A DNA stretch of 35,039 bases from Pseudoalteromonas shioyasakiensis (GTDB taxonomy: Bacteria > Pseudomonadota > Gammaproteobacteria > Enterobacterales > Alteromonadaceae), in contig NZ_LRUE01000004.1 of NCBI RefSeq assembly GCF_001550135.1, positions 1-35,039 of the forward strand. The letters are read 5' to 3'. A model generated the notes under the pieces. It saw only the letters and a list, made by a program, of their open reading frames with translations, was not told where the DNA came from and ran no database searches. Each line of letters opens with the position of its first letter. Position 1 is the stretch's first letter. Both the position numbers and the translations under genes were made by a program. Below, piece after piece: positions 26,278-35,039 of this stretch.

Positions 26278-26299
26278 AGGTGCGGCGTAAGCCGCACCT
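26278..26299 (+). other. Hairpin in the rpoB-rpoC gap
   Basis: AGGTGCGGC, loop GTAA and GCCGCACCT form a 9-bp GC-rich stem without a U-tract. It is unlikely to terminate; it more likely affects mRNA processing or stability. Confidence 0.6.
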
Positions 26300-26367
26300 G
26301 TTAGGCCGAATAGAATGTAGGGGCGATTGGTTCGCCCTCAAGATTAACCTCCGACAGGAGAGCTAAG

Positions 26368-29300
26368 GTGAAAGACTTACTTAAGTTTCTGAAGCAACAA
26401 AATAAGACCGAAGAATTCGATGCAATTCGCATTGGTCTTGCTTCGCCAGATATGGTTCGTTCATGGTCATACGGTGAAGTAAAGAAACCTGAGACAATCA
26501 ACTACCGTACTTTCAAGCCTGAGCGCGACGGCTTATTCTGTGCCCGTATTTTCGGCCCAGTGAAAGATTATGAGTGTTTATGTGGTAAATATAAGCGCCT
26601 TAAGCACCGTGGTGTTATTTGTGAAAAGTGTGGCGTTGAAGTAACGCTTACTAAAGTGCGTCGTGACCGTATGGGTCACATTGAGCTTGCGAGCCCAGTT
26701 GCGCACATTTGGTTCTTAAAATCATTACCGTCACGTATCGGCTTAATGCTAGACATGACACTTCGTGACATCGAGCGCGTACTTTACTTCGAATCATTCG
26801 TAGTAACTGAGCCGGGTATGACAACGCTTGAGCGTGGTCAGCTTTTAGGTGAAGAAGAGTACCTAGATGCACTTGAAGAGCACGGTGATGAGTTTGAAGC
26901 GAAGATGGGTGCAGAAGCAGTATTAGACTTGCTTCGTGAACTTGATCTTGGCCAATTAATTGCTGAAATGCGTGAAGAGTTACCAACAATTAACTCTGAA
27001 ACTAAGCGTAAGAAGATCACTAAACGTCTTAAATTAATGGAATCTTTCCACCAATCAGGTAACAACCCTGAGTGGATGATCATGACAGTACTTCCAGTAC
27101 TTCCGCCTGATCTACGTCCATTAGTACCACTAGACGGTGGTCGTTTTGCGACTTCTGATCTGAATGACCTTTACCGTCGTGTTATTAACCGTAATAACCG
27201 TCTTAAGCGTCTATTAGATCTAGCGGCACCAGACATTATCGTACGCAACGAAAAACGTATGTTACAAGAAGCGGTAGATGCGCTACTTGATAACGGTCGT
27301 CGCGGTCGTGCGATTACAGGTTCTAACAAACGTCCTCTTAAATCGCTTGCTGATATGATCAAAGGTAAGCAAGGTCGTTTCCGTCAGAACTTACTTGGTA
27401 AACGTGTAGATTACTCTGGCCGTTCTGTAATCACAGTAGGTCCTACGCTTAAACTACACCAGTGTGGTCTTCCTAAGAAGATGGCACTTGAGCTATTCAA
27501 ACCATTTATCTACGGCAAACTAGAGCGTCGCGGCATGGCTACGACTATCAAAGCTGCTAAGAAGATGGTTGAGCGTGAAGTGGCAGAAGTATGGGATGTA
27601 TTAGACGAAGTAATTCGTGAACATCCAGTATTACTTAACCGTGCACCAACACTTCACCGTTTGGGTATCCAAGCGTTCGAACCTGTGCTTATCGAAGGTA
27701 AAGCGATCCATTTACACCCATTAGTTTGTGCGGCGTACAACGCTGACTTCGATGGTGACCAAATGGCGGTACACGTACCGTTAACGCTTGAAGCACAGTT
27801 AGAAGCACGTGCTCTAATGATGTCTACAAACAACATCCTATCTCCAGCGAATGGTGAGCCAATCATCGTTCCTTCACAGGACGTTGTATTAGGTCTTTAC
27901 TACATGACTCGTGATCGCATCAATGCGAAAGGCGAAGGTACTGTATTTAAAGATCCTAAAGAAGCTGAAAAAGCATACCGCAGTGGTAATGCTGAGCTAC
28001 ATGCGCGCGTAAAAGTACGTATTAGCGAAACAGTTAACAATGAAGAAGGTGAAGCAGTTGAGCAAGTATCTATTGTTGAAACAACAGTAGGTCGTGCAAT
28101 TCTTTCACTTATCCTACCTAAAGGCATGCCGTTTGAGTTAATCAACCAAGCCCTAGGTAAGAAACAAATTTCTGGCTTATTAAACGAGTGTTACCGTCGT
28201 CTAGGTCTTAAAGATACAGTTATCTTTGCTGACCAAGTAATGTACACAGGTTTCCACTACGCGATGAAGTCAGGTGTTTCAATCGGTATCGATGACTTAG
28301 TTATCCCACCGGTTAAAGCAGAAATCATTGAATCAGCGGAAGCTGAAGTAACTGAAATCAACCAACAATTCCAATCAGGTCTTGTAACGGCTGGTGAAAA
28401 GTACAACAAAGTTATCGATATCTGGTCACGTGTAAATGAAAACTTATCACGTGAGATGATGGCGAACTTATCAAAAGACACTGTAATCAACGCTAAAGGC
28501 GAAGAAGAAGAGCAATCTTCATTTAACTCAGTGTTTATGATGGCAGACTCAGGTGCACGTGGTAGCGCCGCTCAGATCCGTCAGTTAGCGGGTATGCGTG
28601 GTCTAATGGCACGTCCAGATGGTTCAATCATCGAGACACCAATCACGGCGAACTTCCGTGAAGGTCTAAACGTACTACAGTACTTCATCTCAACGCACGG
28701 TGCGCGTAAAGGTCTTGCCGATACAGCACTTAAAACAGCAAACTCGGGTTACTTAACGCGTCGTCTAGTAGACGTTGCACAAGACTTAGTAATCAATGAA
28801 GACGACTGTGGCACAGAAGATGGCTTAACAATGAAACCGCTTATCGAAGGTGGTGACGTTGTAGAAGCACTTCGTGAACGTGTACTAGGTCGTGTTGTTG
28901 CTGAAGATGTATTAATTCCAAATACTAACGAAGTACTTGTTGAGCGTAACGTTATGCTTGACGAAAAACTGTGTGACCTTTTAGAAGAGCACTCAGTGGA
29001 TGAAGTACGCGTTCGTTCAGTAATCACGTGTGATAATGACTTTGGTGTATGTGCTAAGTGTTACGGTCGTGACCTTGCGCGTGGCCACATCATCAATCCA
29101 GGTGAGTCAGTAGGTGTTATCGCGGCACAATCAATCGGTGAGCCGGGTACACAGCTTACGATGCGTACCTTCCACATCGGTGGTGCGGCATCTCGAGCGT
29201 CTGCTGAAAACAGTGTACAAGTTAAAACTAACGGTACATTGAAGTTACACAATGCGAAGTACGTATTAAACACAGACGGTAAGATTGTTATCACGTCTCG

Positions 29301-30540
29301 TTCAACAGAGATCACTATCATCGATAGCTTTGGTCGTGAGAAAGAGCGTTATAAAGTTCCTTACGGTGCGGTGTTAGCAGTACAAGATAATGCAGAAGTT
29401 CAAGGTAACGATATCGTTGCTACTTGGGATCCGCATAGTCACCCAATCGTTCTTGAGCACAAGTCAAAAATCTCGTTCAGCGACATTGATGACTCAAATA
29501 CCGAAGCACAAACAGACGAGTTAACTGGTTTAACACGTGTGGTTGTTAAAGACTTAGGTAAAGCGAATGCGAAAGAACCTAAACTAATCATCGAAAGCGA
29601 TGAGCGTGGTCTGCAAGAAACACGTCTTCCTTCATTCACAACGATTGAAGTAACAGACGGTGCAACTGCAAACCCAGGTGACGTACTTGCACGTATTCCG
29701 CAAGAAGGTTCGAAGACTCGTGATATCACGGGTGGTCTACCTCGCGTAGCTGACTTATTCGAAGCACGTAAGCCGAAAGATCCTGCAATCCTTGCAGAAA
29801 TCACAGGTACTATCAGCTTCGGTAAAGAAACAAAAGGTAAGAAGCGTCTTGTAATCACTCCAGCTGAGGGTGACGCATACGAAGAGATGATCCCTAAATG
29901 GCGTCAACTTAACGTGTTCGAAGGTGAGCAAGTGTCTAAAGGTGAGGTTATCGCCGATGGTCCAGAATCACCACATGACATCTTACGCCTACGTGGTGTA
30001 ACTCATGTAGCTAACTACATCGTTAACGAAGTGCAAGAGGTTTACCGCTTGCAAGGCGTTAAGATCAATGACAAGCACATTGAGACAATTATTCGTCAGA
30101 TGCTACGTAAATGTATCATCCTTGACGGCGGTGACACTGAGTTCTTAGCCGGTGAACAAGTTGAAGTGGCACGCGTTAATATCGCGAACCGTGAACTTGA
30201 GAAGCAAGGCAAGATCCCAGCGAAGTTTGAAATCCAGTTAATGGGTATCACTAAAGCGTCACTTGCAACAGAATCTTTCATTTCTGCAGCATCGTTCCAG
30301 GAGACAACTCGTGTCCTAACTGAAGCCGCTGTAAATGGTAAGAGCGATGAGCTTCGTGGTCTGAAAGAAAACGTAATCGTGGGTCGTCTGATCCCAGCTG
30401 GTACAGGCTTTGCGTATCACCAAGACCGTTTAAACCGTCGCAAGCAAGGTGAAATCGTTGAAGAGCAAACAGTAAGCGCTGAAGAGGCAACTCAAGCACT
30501 AACTGACGCACTAAACGCAGATATCTCTGGAAACCAATAA
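26368..30540 (+). CDS. rpoC: DNA-directed RNA polymerase subunit beta'
   Basis: RpoC is the catalytic subunit of RNA polymerase, 1390 aa (E. coli 1407). The start codon is GTG, preceded by AGGAG about 10 nt upstream. The N-terminal zinc site is [20 protein letters not shown]. The catalytic Mg2+ loop is [12 protein letters not shown]. The bridge/trigger region includes [19 protein letters not shown]. The second zinc site appears as [15 protein letters not shown], followed by [24 protein letters not shown] sequence with Ser in the second Ala position. Domain order is intact. It ends 192 nt before rpsL. Confidence 0.99.
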   Translation: MKDLLKFLKQQNKTEEFDAIRIGLASPDMVRSWSYGEVKKPETINYRTFKPERDGLFCARIFGPVKDYECLCGKYKRLKHRGVICEKCGVEVTLTKVRRDRMGHIELASPVAHIWFLKSLPSRIGLMLDMTLRDIERVLYFESFVVTEPGMTTLERGQLLGEEEYLDALEEHGDEFEAKMGAEAVLDLLRELDLGQLIAEMREELPTINSETKRKKITKRLKLMESFHQSGNNPEWMIMTVLPVLPPDLRPLVPLDGGRFATSDLNDLYRRVINRNNRLKRLLDLAAPDIIVRNEKRMLQEAVDALLDNGRRGRAITGSNKRPLKSLADMIKGKQGRFRQNLLGKRVDYSGRSVITVGPTLKLHQCGLPKKMALELFKPFIYGKLERRGMATTIKAAKKMVEREVAEVWDVLDEVIREHPVLLNRAPTLHRLGIQAFEPVLIEGKAIHLHPLVCAAYNADFDGDQMAVHVPLTLEAQLEARALMMSTNNILSPANGEPIIVPSQDVVLGLYYMTRDRINAKGEGTVFKDPKEAEKAYRSGNAELHARVKVRISETVNNEEGEAVEQVSIVETTVGRAILSLILPKGMPFELINQALGKKQISGLLNECYRRLGLKDTVIFADQVMYTGFHYAMKSGVSIGIDDLVIPPVKAEIIESAEAEVTEINQQFQSGLVTAGEKYNKVIDIWSRVNENLSREMMANLSKDTVINAKGEEEEQSSFNSVFMMADSGARGSAAQIRQLAGMRGLMARPDGSIIETPITANFREGLNVLQYFISTHGARKGLADTALKTANSGYLTRRLVDVAQDLVINEDDCGTEDGLTMKPLIEGGDVVEALRERVLGRVVAEDVLIPNTNEVLVERNVMLDEKLCDLLEEHSVDEVRVRSVITCDNDFGVCAKCYGRDLARGHIINPGESVGVIAAQSIGEPGTQLTMRTFHIGGAASRASAENSVQVKTNGTLKLHNAKYVLNTDGKIVITSRSTEITIIDSFGREKERYKVPYGAVLAVQDNAEVQGNDIVATWDPHSHPIVLEHKSKISFSDIDDSNTEAQTDELTGLTRVVVKDLGKANAKEPKLIIESDERGLQETRLPSFTTIEVTDGATANPGDVLARIPQEGSKTRDITGGLPRVADLFEARKPKDPAILAEITGTISFGKETKGKKRLVITPAEGDAYEEMIPKWRQLNVFEGEQVSKGEVIADGPESPHDILRLRGVTHVANYIVNEVQEVYRLQGVKINDKHIETIIRQMLRKCIILDGGDTEFLAGEQVEVARVNIANRELEKQGKIPAKFEIQLMGITKASLATESFISAASFQETTRVLTEAAVNGKSDELRGLKENVIVGRLIPAGTGFAYHQDRLNRRKQGEIVEEQTVSAEEATQALTDALNADISGNQ

Positions 30541-30566
30541 TCTCAACTTAATCAATAGATTAAGAA

Positions 30567-30597
30567 ATCGTAAGGCAGTTATCTTCTGCCTTACGAT
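30567..30597 (+). other. Hairpin after rpoC, terminator-like without U-tract
   Basis: ATCGTAAGGCAG and CTGCCTTACGAT form a perfect 12-bp stem with a 7-nt loop, 26 nt after the rpoC stop. The following sequence is GAGTTAAGG, not T-rich, so it may protect the mRNA 3' end or be read through into the str genes. Confidence 0.6.
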
Positions 30598-30606
30598 GAG
30601 TTAAGG

Positions 30607-30635
30607 TTGACAGGTTAAACTTTGCTCATTAAAAT
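30607..30635 (+). promoter_or_regulatory. Strong promoter of the rpsL-rpsG-fusA-tuf (str) operon
   Basis: A perfect TTGACA (30607-30612), 17 bp and TAAAAT (30630-30635) are followed by a GC-rich discriminator (TCCGCCACCC). That discriminator is typical of growth-rate and stringently controlled promoters. The predicted start is near 30642, 91 nt upstream of rpsL. Confidence 0.85.
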
Positions 30636-30700
30636 TCCGCCACCCATTTGCCTGCACGTTTTGTAACGAGCATGTAAACAGGGCGGATTTTTTATTTTTT
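30636..30700 (+). other. Possible attenuator/terminator in the rpoC-rpsL gap
   Basis: TCCGCC (30636-30641) can pair with GGCGGA (30682-30687), directly followed by a T-tract (six T, A, six T at 30688-30699). The loop is long (about 40 nt), so the stem may form only partly. It could be a terminator for rpoC read-through. The tract is clear; the role is uncertain. Confidence 0.4.
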
Positions 30701-30732
30701 CAGTAGTAATTTTAATTTCAGGAGCTATTTAA

Positions 30733-31107
30733 ATGGCAACTATTAACCAGCTAGTGCGTAAGCCACGTCGTAGCAAAGTTACTAAAAGTAACTCAGCTGC
30801 ACTTAAAGCTTGTCCGCAAAAGCGTGGTGTATGTACTCGTGTATATACAACTACACCTAAGAAACCAAACTCTGCATTACGTAAAGTAGCGCGTGTTCGT
30901 TTAACTAACGGTTTCGAAGTAACATCTTACATTGGTGGTGAAGGCCACAACTTACAAGAGCACAGTGTAATCCTAATCCGTGGTGGTCGTGTTAAAGACT
31001 TACCAGGTGTGCGTTTCCACACTGTACGTGGTGCACTTGACTGTGCAGGCGTTAGCGACCGTCGTCAAGCTCGTTCTAAATACGGTGCTAAACGCCCTAA
31101 GGGCTAA
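30733..31107 (+). CDS. rpsL: 30S ribosomal protein S12
   Basis: S12 sits at the decoding centre and governs fidelity. The 124-aa protein (as in E. coli) has [31 protein letters not shown] and [20 protein letters not shown]. The lysines and proline at the classic streptomycin-resistance positions (K42/K43, K87 and P90 regions) are wild type. AGGAG lies 9 nt before the ATG. It is the first gene of the str operon. Confidence 0.99.
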   Translation: MATINQLVRKPRRSKVTKSNSAALKACPQKRGVCTRVYTTTPKKPNSALRKVARVRLTNGFEVTSYIGGEGHNLQEHSVILIRGGRVKDLPGVRFHTVRGALDCAGVSDRRQARSKYGAKRPKG

Positions 31108-31186
31108 TGGTTCTCCGTTAGTAAGGCCAAGCACTAAATTTTTAAATTAATTGTTTTGGGTATTGACTCTAAAAGAGCAAACCTGA

Positions 31187-31675
<489 letters not shown>

Positions 31676-31702
31676 TCTGCCCTTAACCTTTAAGAGGATC
31701 AT

Positions 31703-33817
31703 ATGGCACGTACAACTCCACTTGAGCGCTATCGCAATATCGGTATTTGCGCTCACGTAGATGCAGGTAAAACCACCACAACAGAACGTGTTCTGTTCTA
31801 CACAGGTCTTTCTCATAAGATCGGTGAAGTACATGATGGTGCTGCAACTATGGATTGGATGGAGCAGGAACAAGAGCGTGGTATCACAATCACTTCTGCT
31901 GCAACAACGTGTTTCTGGAAAGGGATGGACGCTCAATTTGACGACCATCGCATCAATATCATTGATACGCCAGGACACGTAGATTTCACTATCGAAGTAG
32001 AGCGTTCTTTACGCGTACTAGATGGTGCGGTAGTTGTTCTTTGTGCTTCATCTGGTGTACAGCCGCAAACTGAGACAGTTTGGCGTCAAGCGAACAAATA
32101 CGAAGTTCCTCGCATGATCTTCGTAAACAAAATGGATCGCACTGGCGCTGACTTCTTAACAGTTGTGGACCAGGTGAAATCTCGTCTTGGAGCAACGCCT
32201 GTTCCAATTCAGCTACCAATTGGTGCTGAAGACGACTTTAAAGGTGTTATTGACCTTATTAAGATGAAAGCCATTAACTGGAATGCCGAAGATCAAGGCA
32301 TGACTTTCACTTATGAGGACATTCCGGCAGAGCTTCTGGAGCTTGCAGAAGAATGGCGTTCTCACATGGTTGAGAGCGCTGCTGAAGCATCAGAAGAACT
32401 AATGGACAAATATCTAGAAGGTGAAGACCTGACCGAAGCTGAAATTAAAGCAGCTTTACGTCAGCGCACATTAGCAAACGAAATTGTTCCAATGACGTGT
32501 GGTAGTGCATTTAAGAATAAGGGTGTTCAAGCTGTGCTTGATGCTGTTATCGAATATATGCCTGCGCCAACACAAGTGAAACAAATCCAAGGTATCGTTG
32601 AAGATGGTACTGAGGAAGAACGTCCTGCTGATGACAACGCACCGTTTGCCGCACTTGCTTTTAAGATTGCGACAGATCCGTTCGTTGGCACCTTGACCTT
32701 CTTCCGTGTTTACTCTGGTACTGTTAAACAGGGTGATGCGGTATACAATCCAGTTAAAAGTAAGCGTGAGCGACTTGGTCGTATCGTTCAGATGCATTCA
32801 AACTCACGTGAAGAGATCAAAGTAGTCTACGCAGGCGACATCGCAGCGGCTATTGGTCTTAAAGACGTAACAACAGGTGAGACACTGTGTGATCCGAACT
32901 CAATTATTACGCTTGAGCGTATGGAGTTCCCAGAGCCAGTTATCTCTGTTGCGGTTGAGCCTCGCACAGTAGCTGACCAAGATAAGATGGGAATCGCGTT
33001 AGGTAAACTAGCGGCAGAAGATCCATCTTTCAGAGTACAAACTGACGAAGAATCAGGCCAGACTATTATTTCTGGCATGGGTGAACTTCACCTTGATATC
33101 ATTGTCGACCGTATGAAACGTGAATTCAGTGTTGAATGTAACGTTGGTAAGCCGCAGGTAGCATACCGTGAAGCTATCCGTTCAGCTGTTGAAGTTGAAG
33201 GGAAGTTCGTACGTCAATCAGGTGGTCGTGGTCAATATGGTCACGTCTGGCTTAAACTTGAACCGATGGATATTTCGGATGATGAAGCGCCAACTTACGA
33301 GTTCGTTAACGAAATCGTTGGTGGTGCCGTTCCTAAAGAATACATCCCTGCGGTAGACAAAGGCATCCAAGAGCAAATGTCTCAAGGTGTGCTTGCTGGC
33401 TACCCATTACTTGGCGTTAAAGCGACTCTATATGATGGTTCATTCCATGATGTAGACTCGAATGAAATGGCATTTAAGATTGCAGGTTCAATGGCGATGA
33501 AGAAAGGTGCGCTTGAAGCAAACCCAGCTCTTCTAGAACCAGTAATGAAGGTTGAAGTTATCACTCCTGAAGAAAACATGGGTGATGTAGTTGGTGACTT
33601 AAACCGTCGCCGCGGCATGATCGAAGGCATGGAAGAAGCATTCGGTGGTCTTAAGCAAATTAATGCGCAAGTACCACTTTCTGAAATGTTTGGTTATGCA
33701 ACTGATCTGCGATCTGCAACACAAGGCCGTGCATCTTACTCTATGGAGTTTTTGAAGTATGCAGAAGCCGCTAAAAACGTTGCAGATGCAATAATTGCAG
33801 CTCGCGCTGTTATATGA
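31703..33817 (+). CDS. fusA: Elongation factor G
   Basis: EF-G is the GTPase that drives ribosomal translocation. The 704-aa protein equals the E. coli length. It has the P-loop [19 protein letters not shown], the switch segment [24 protein letters not shown] (G3) and NKMD (G4). Domain IV carries [10 protein letters not shown] and the C-terminal domain carries [15 protein letters not shown] is upstream of the ATG. Its position between rpsG and tuf marks it as the housekeeping copy. Confidence 0.99.
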   Translation: MARTTPLERYRNIGICAHVDAGKTTTTERVLFYTGLSHKIGEVHDGAATMDWMEQEQERGITITSAATTCFWKGMDAQFDDHRINIIDTPGHVDFTIEVERSLRVLDGAVVVLCASSGVQPQTETVWRQANKYEVPRMIFVNKMDRTGADFLTVVDQVKSRLGATPVPIQLPIGAEDDFKGVIDLIKMKAINWNAEDQGMTFTYEDIPAELLELAEEWRSHMVESAAEASEELMDKYLEGEDLTEAEIKAALRQRTLANEIVPMTCGSAFKNKGVQAVLDAVIEYMPAPTQVKQIQGIVEDGTEEERPADDNAPFAALAFKIATDPFVGTLTFFRVYSGTVKQGDAVYNPVKSKRERLGRIVQMHSNSREEIKVVYAGDIAAAIGLKDVTTGETLCDPNSIITLERMEFPEPVISVAVEPRTVADQDKMGIALGKLAAEDPSFRVQTDEESGQTIISGMGELHLDIIVDRMKREFSVECNVGKPQVAYREAIRSAVEVEGKFVRQSGGRGQYGHVWLKLEPMDISDDEAPTYEFVNEIVGGAVPKEYIPAVDKGIQEQMSQGVLAGYPLLGVKATLYDGSFHDVDSNEMAFKIAGSMAMKKGALEANPALLEPVMKVEVITPEENMGDVVGDLNRRRGMIEGMEEAFGGLKQINAQVPLSEMFGYATDLRSATQGRASYSMEFLKYAEAAKNVADAIIAARAVI

Positions 33818-33827
33818 TTTAGCTTGT

Positions 33828-33847
33828 CTGGCCCAATAGTGGGTCAG
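33828..33847 (+). other. Hairpin in the fusA-tuf gap
   Basis: CTGGCCCA, loop ATAG and TGGGTCAG form an 8-bp stem with one G-U pair, without a U-tract. It is a possible mRNA processing or stability element between fusA and tuf. Confidence 0.5.
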
Positions 33848-33877
33848 GCGTTAATTTCTTTATAGGAATTTTTTAAG

Positions 33878-35039
33878 ATGGCAAAAGAAAAGTTTGAACG
33901 CGTAAAACCGCACGTAAACGTTGGTACAATCGGCCACGTTGACCACGGTAAAACAACTCTAACAGCAGCAATCACTAACGTACTTGCAAAAGTATACGGT
34001 GGTGTAGCTAAAGACTTCGCATCAATCGATAACGCTCCAGAAGAGCGTGAGCGTGGTATCACAATCTCAACTTCACACGTTGAGTACGATACTCCAACTC
34101 GTCACTACGCACACGTAGACTGTCCAGGACACGCCGATTATGTTAAAAACATGATCACTGGTGCTGCTCAAATGGACGGCGCAATCCTAGTAGTTGCTGC
34201 GACTGACGGTCCTATGCCACAAACTCGTGAGCACATCCTACTTTCTCGTCAGGTTGGTGTACCTTACATCATCGTATTCATGAACAAATGTGACATGGTT
34301 GACGACGAAGAGCTACTTGAGCTAGTTGAGATGGAAGTTCGTGAACTTCTTTCTGAGTACGACTTCCCAGGTGATGACTTACCACTAATCCAAGGTTCAG
34401 CGCTTAAAGCGTTAGAAGGCGAGAAAGAGTGGGAAGACAAAATCGTTGAGCTTGCAGAAGCACTAGATTCTTACATCCCAGAGCCAGAGCGTGACATCGA
34501 TAAGCCATTCATCATGCCTATCGAAGACGTATTCTCAATCCAAGGTCGTGGTACTGTTGTAACTGGCCGTGTTGAAGCTGGTATCATCAACGTGAATGAC
34601 GAAGTTGAAATCGTAGGTATCAAAGAAACTACGAAGACAACTTGTACAGGTGTTGAGATGTTCCGTAAGCTTCTAGACGAAGGTCGTGCGGGTGAGAACA
34701 TCGGTGCACTTCTACGTGGTACTAAGCGTGAAGACGTTGAACGTGGTCAAGTACTAGCTAAGCCTGGTTCAATCACTCCACACACGAAGTTCACTTCAGA
34801 AGTATACGTACTTTCTAAAGATGAAGGTGGTCGTCACACTCCATTCTTCAAAGGTTACCGTCCACAGTTCTACTTCCGTACAACTGACGTAACAGGTGAC
34901 GTACAGTTACCAGACGGCGTTGAAATGGTAATGCCTGGTGATAACATCAAGATGACTGTAGAACTAATCTGCCCAATCGCGATGGACGAAGGTTTACGCT
35001 TCGCTATCCGTGAAGGTGGCCGTACAGTTGGTGCTGGTG
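33878..35039 (+). CDS. tuf: Elongation factor Tu (3' end beyond window)
   Basis: EF-Tu delivers aminoacyl-tRNA to the ribosome. Some 387 of about 394 codons are present; the frame is open at the window edge and only the last few residues are missing. It starts [20 protein letters not shown] and has the P-loop [20 protein letters not shown] (G3) and NKCD (G4). Domain 2 includes [15 protein letters not shown], and domain 3 continues to [13 protein letters not shown] precedes the ATG by 11 nt. It is the fourth gene of the str operon. Confidence 0.98.
   Translation, partial: MAKEKFERVKPHVNVGTIGHVDHGKTTLTAAITNVLAKVYGGVAKDFASIDNAPEERERGITISTSHVEYDTPTRHYAHVDCPGHADYVKNMITGAAQMDGAILVVAATDGPMPQTREHILLSRQVGVPYIIVFMNKCDMVDDEELLELVEMEVRELLSEYDFPGDDLPLIQGSALKALEGEKEWEDKIVELAEALDSYIPEPERDIDKPFIMPIEDVFSIQGRGTVVTGRVEAGIINVNDEVEIVGIKETTKTTCTGVEMFRKLLDEGRAGENIGALLRGTKREDVERGQVLAKPGSITPHTKFTSEVYVLSKDEGGRHTPFFKGYRPQFYFRTTDVTGDVQLPDGVEMVMPGDNIKMTVELICPIAMDEGLRFAIREGGRTVGAG

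Noticed and set aside
29439..29858. 139-aa minus-strand ORF inside rpoC
   Set aside because: It is a shadow frame of a highly biased, conserved coding region, as are the many other antisense frames in rpoB, rpoC and fusA.

Overview
The window looks like a low-to-moderate GC marine gammaproteobacterium of the Pseudoalteromonas/Alteromonadales type. This rests on the rRNA sequence, on full-length ribosomal, RNA polymerase and elongation factor proteins very close in length and motif to the Escherichia coli ones, and on the gene content. The genus is an inference, because no database search was possible. Almost everything is core chromosome. I see no prophage, insertion sequence, integrase, CRISPR array or restriction locus, and no clear novel system.

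Layout. (1) 1-968: 3' end of a 23S rRNA, a 5S rRNA and the rrn terminator. (2) 969-1686: a gene-free, repeat-rich stretch with REP-like palindromes, a 125-bp tandem duplication, a second approximately 135-bp duplication and a heptamer microsatellite. (3) 1687-3496, minus strand: an SdaC-like serine transporter and a 63-aa protein of unknown function. (4) 3516-10441, minus strand: a sulfate-activation operon transcribed cysG-cysD-cysN-(SLC13/RCK permease)-cysC-cysQ, with a LysR-type (CysB-like) dyad about 60 bp upstream of its probable start. (5) 10713-14112: deoC, an overlapping unknown gene, an SPFH-domain lipoprotein, and convergently a CsgG-type lipoprotein with a C-terminal peptidoglycan-binding-like segment. 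(6) 14113-18051, minus strand: a giant hybrid two-component sensor (two seven-blade propellers, kinase, receiver, AraC output). (7) 18171-35039, plus strand: tRNA-Trp, secE, nusG, rplK, rplA, rplJ, rplL, rpoB, rpoC, rpsL, rpsG, fusA and tuf (cut by the window edge).

How they work together. The cys operon takes up sulfate, activates it to APS/PAPS, recycles PAP and makes siroheme for sulfite reductase. The right half is the fused beta (L11-L10-rpoBC) and str operons. Visible control elements there are terminators after nusG and rplL, a near-consensus rplJ promoter embedded in a hairpin, the L10 autoregulatory leader, and a TTGACA/TAAAAT promoter with a possible attenuator before rpsL. The points most worth a second look are the promoter-in-hairpin before rplJ, the covarying REP-like family and tandem duplications behind the rrn operon, the rpsL leader attenuator, the orphan hybrid sensor with a probably mis-set start, and the deoC-overlapping protein with a PD-x10-DxE motif.
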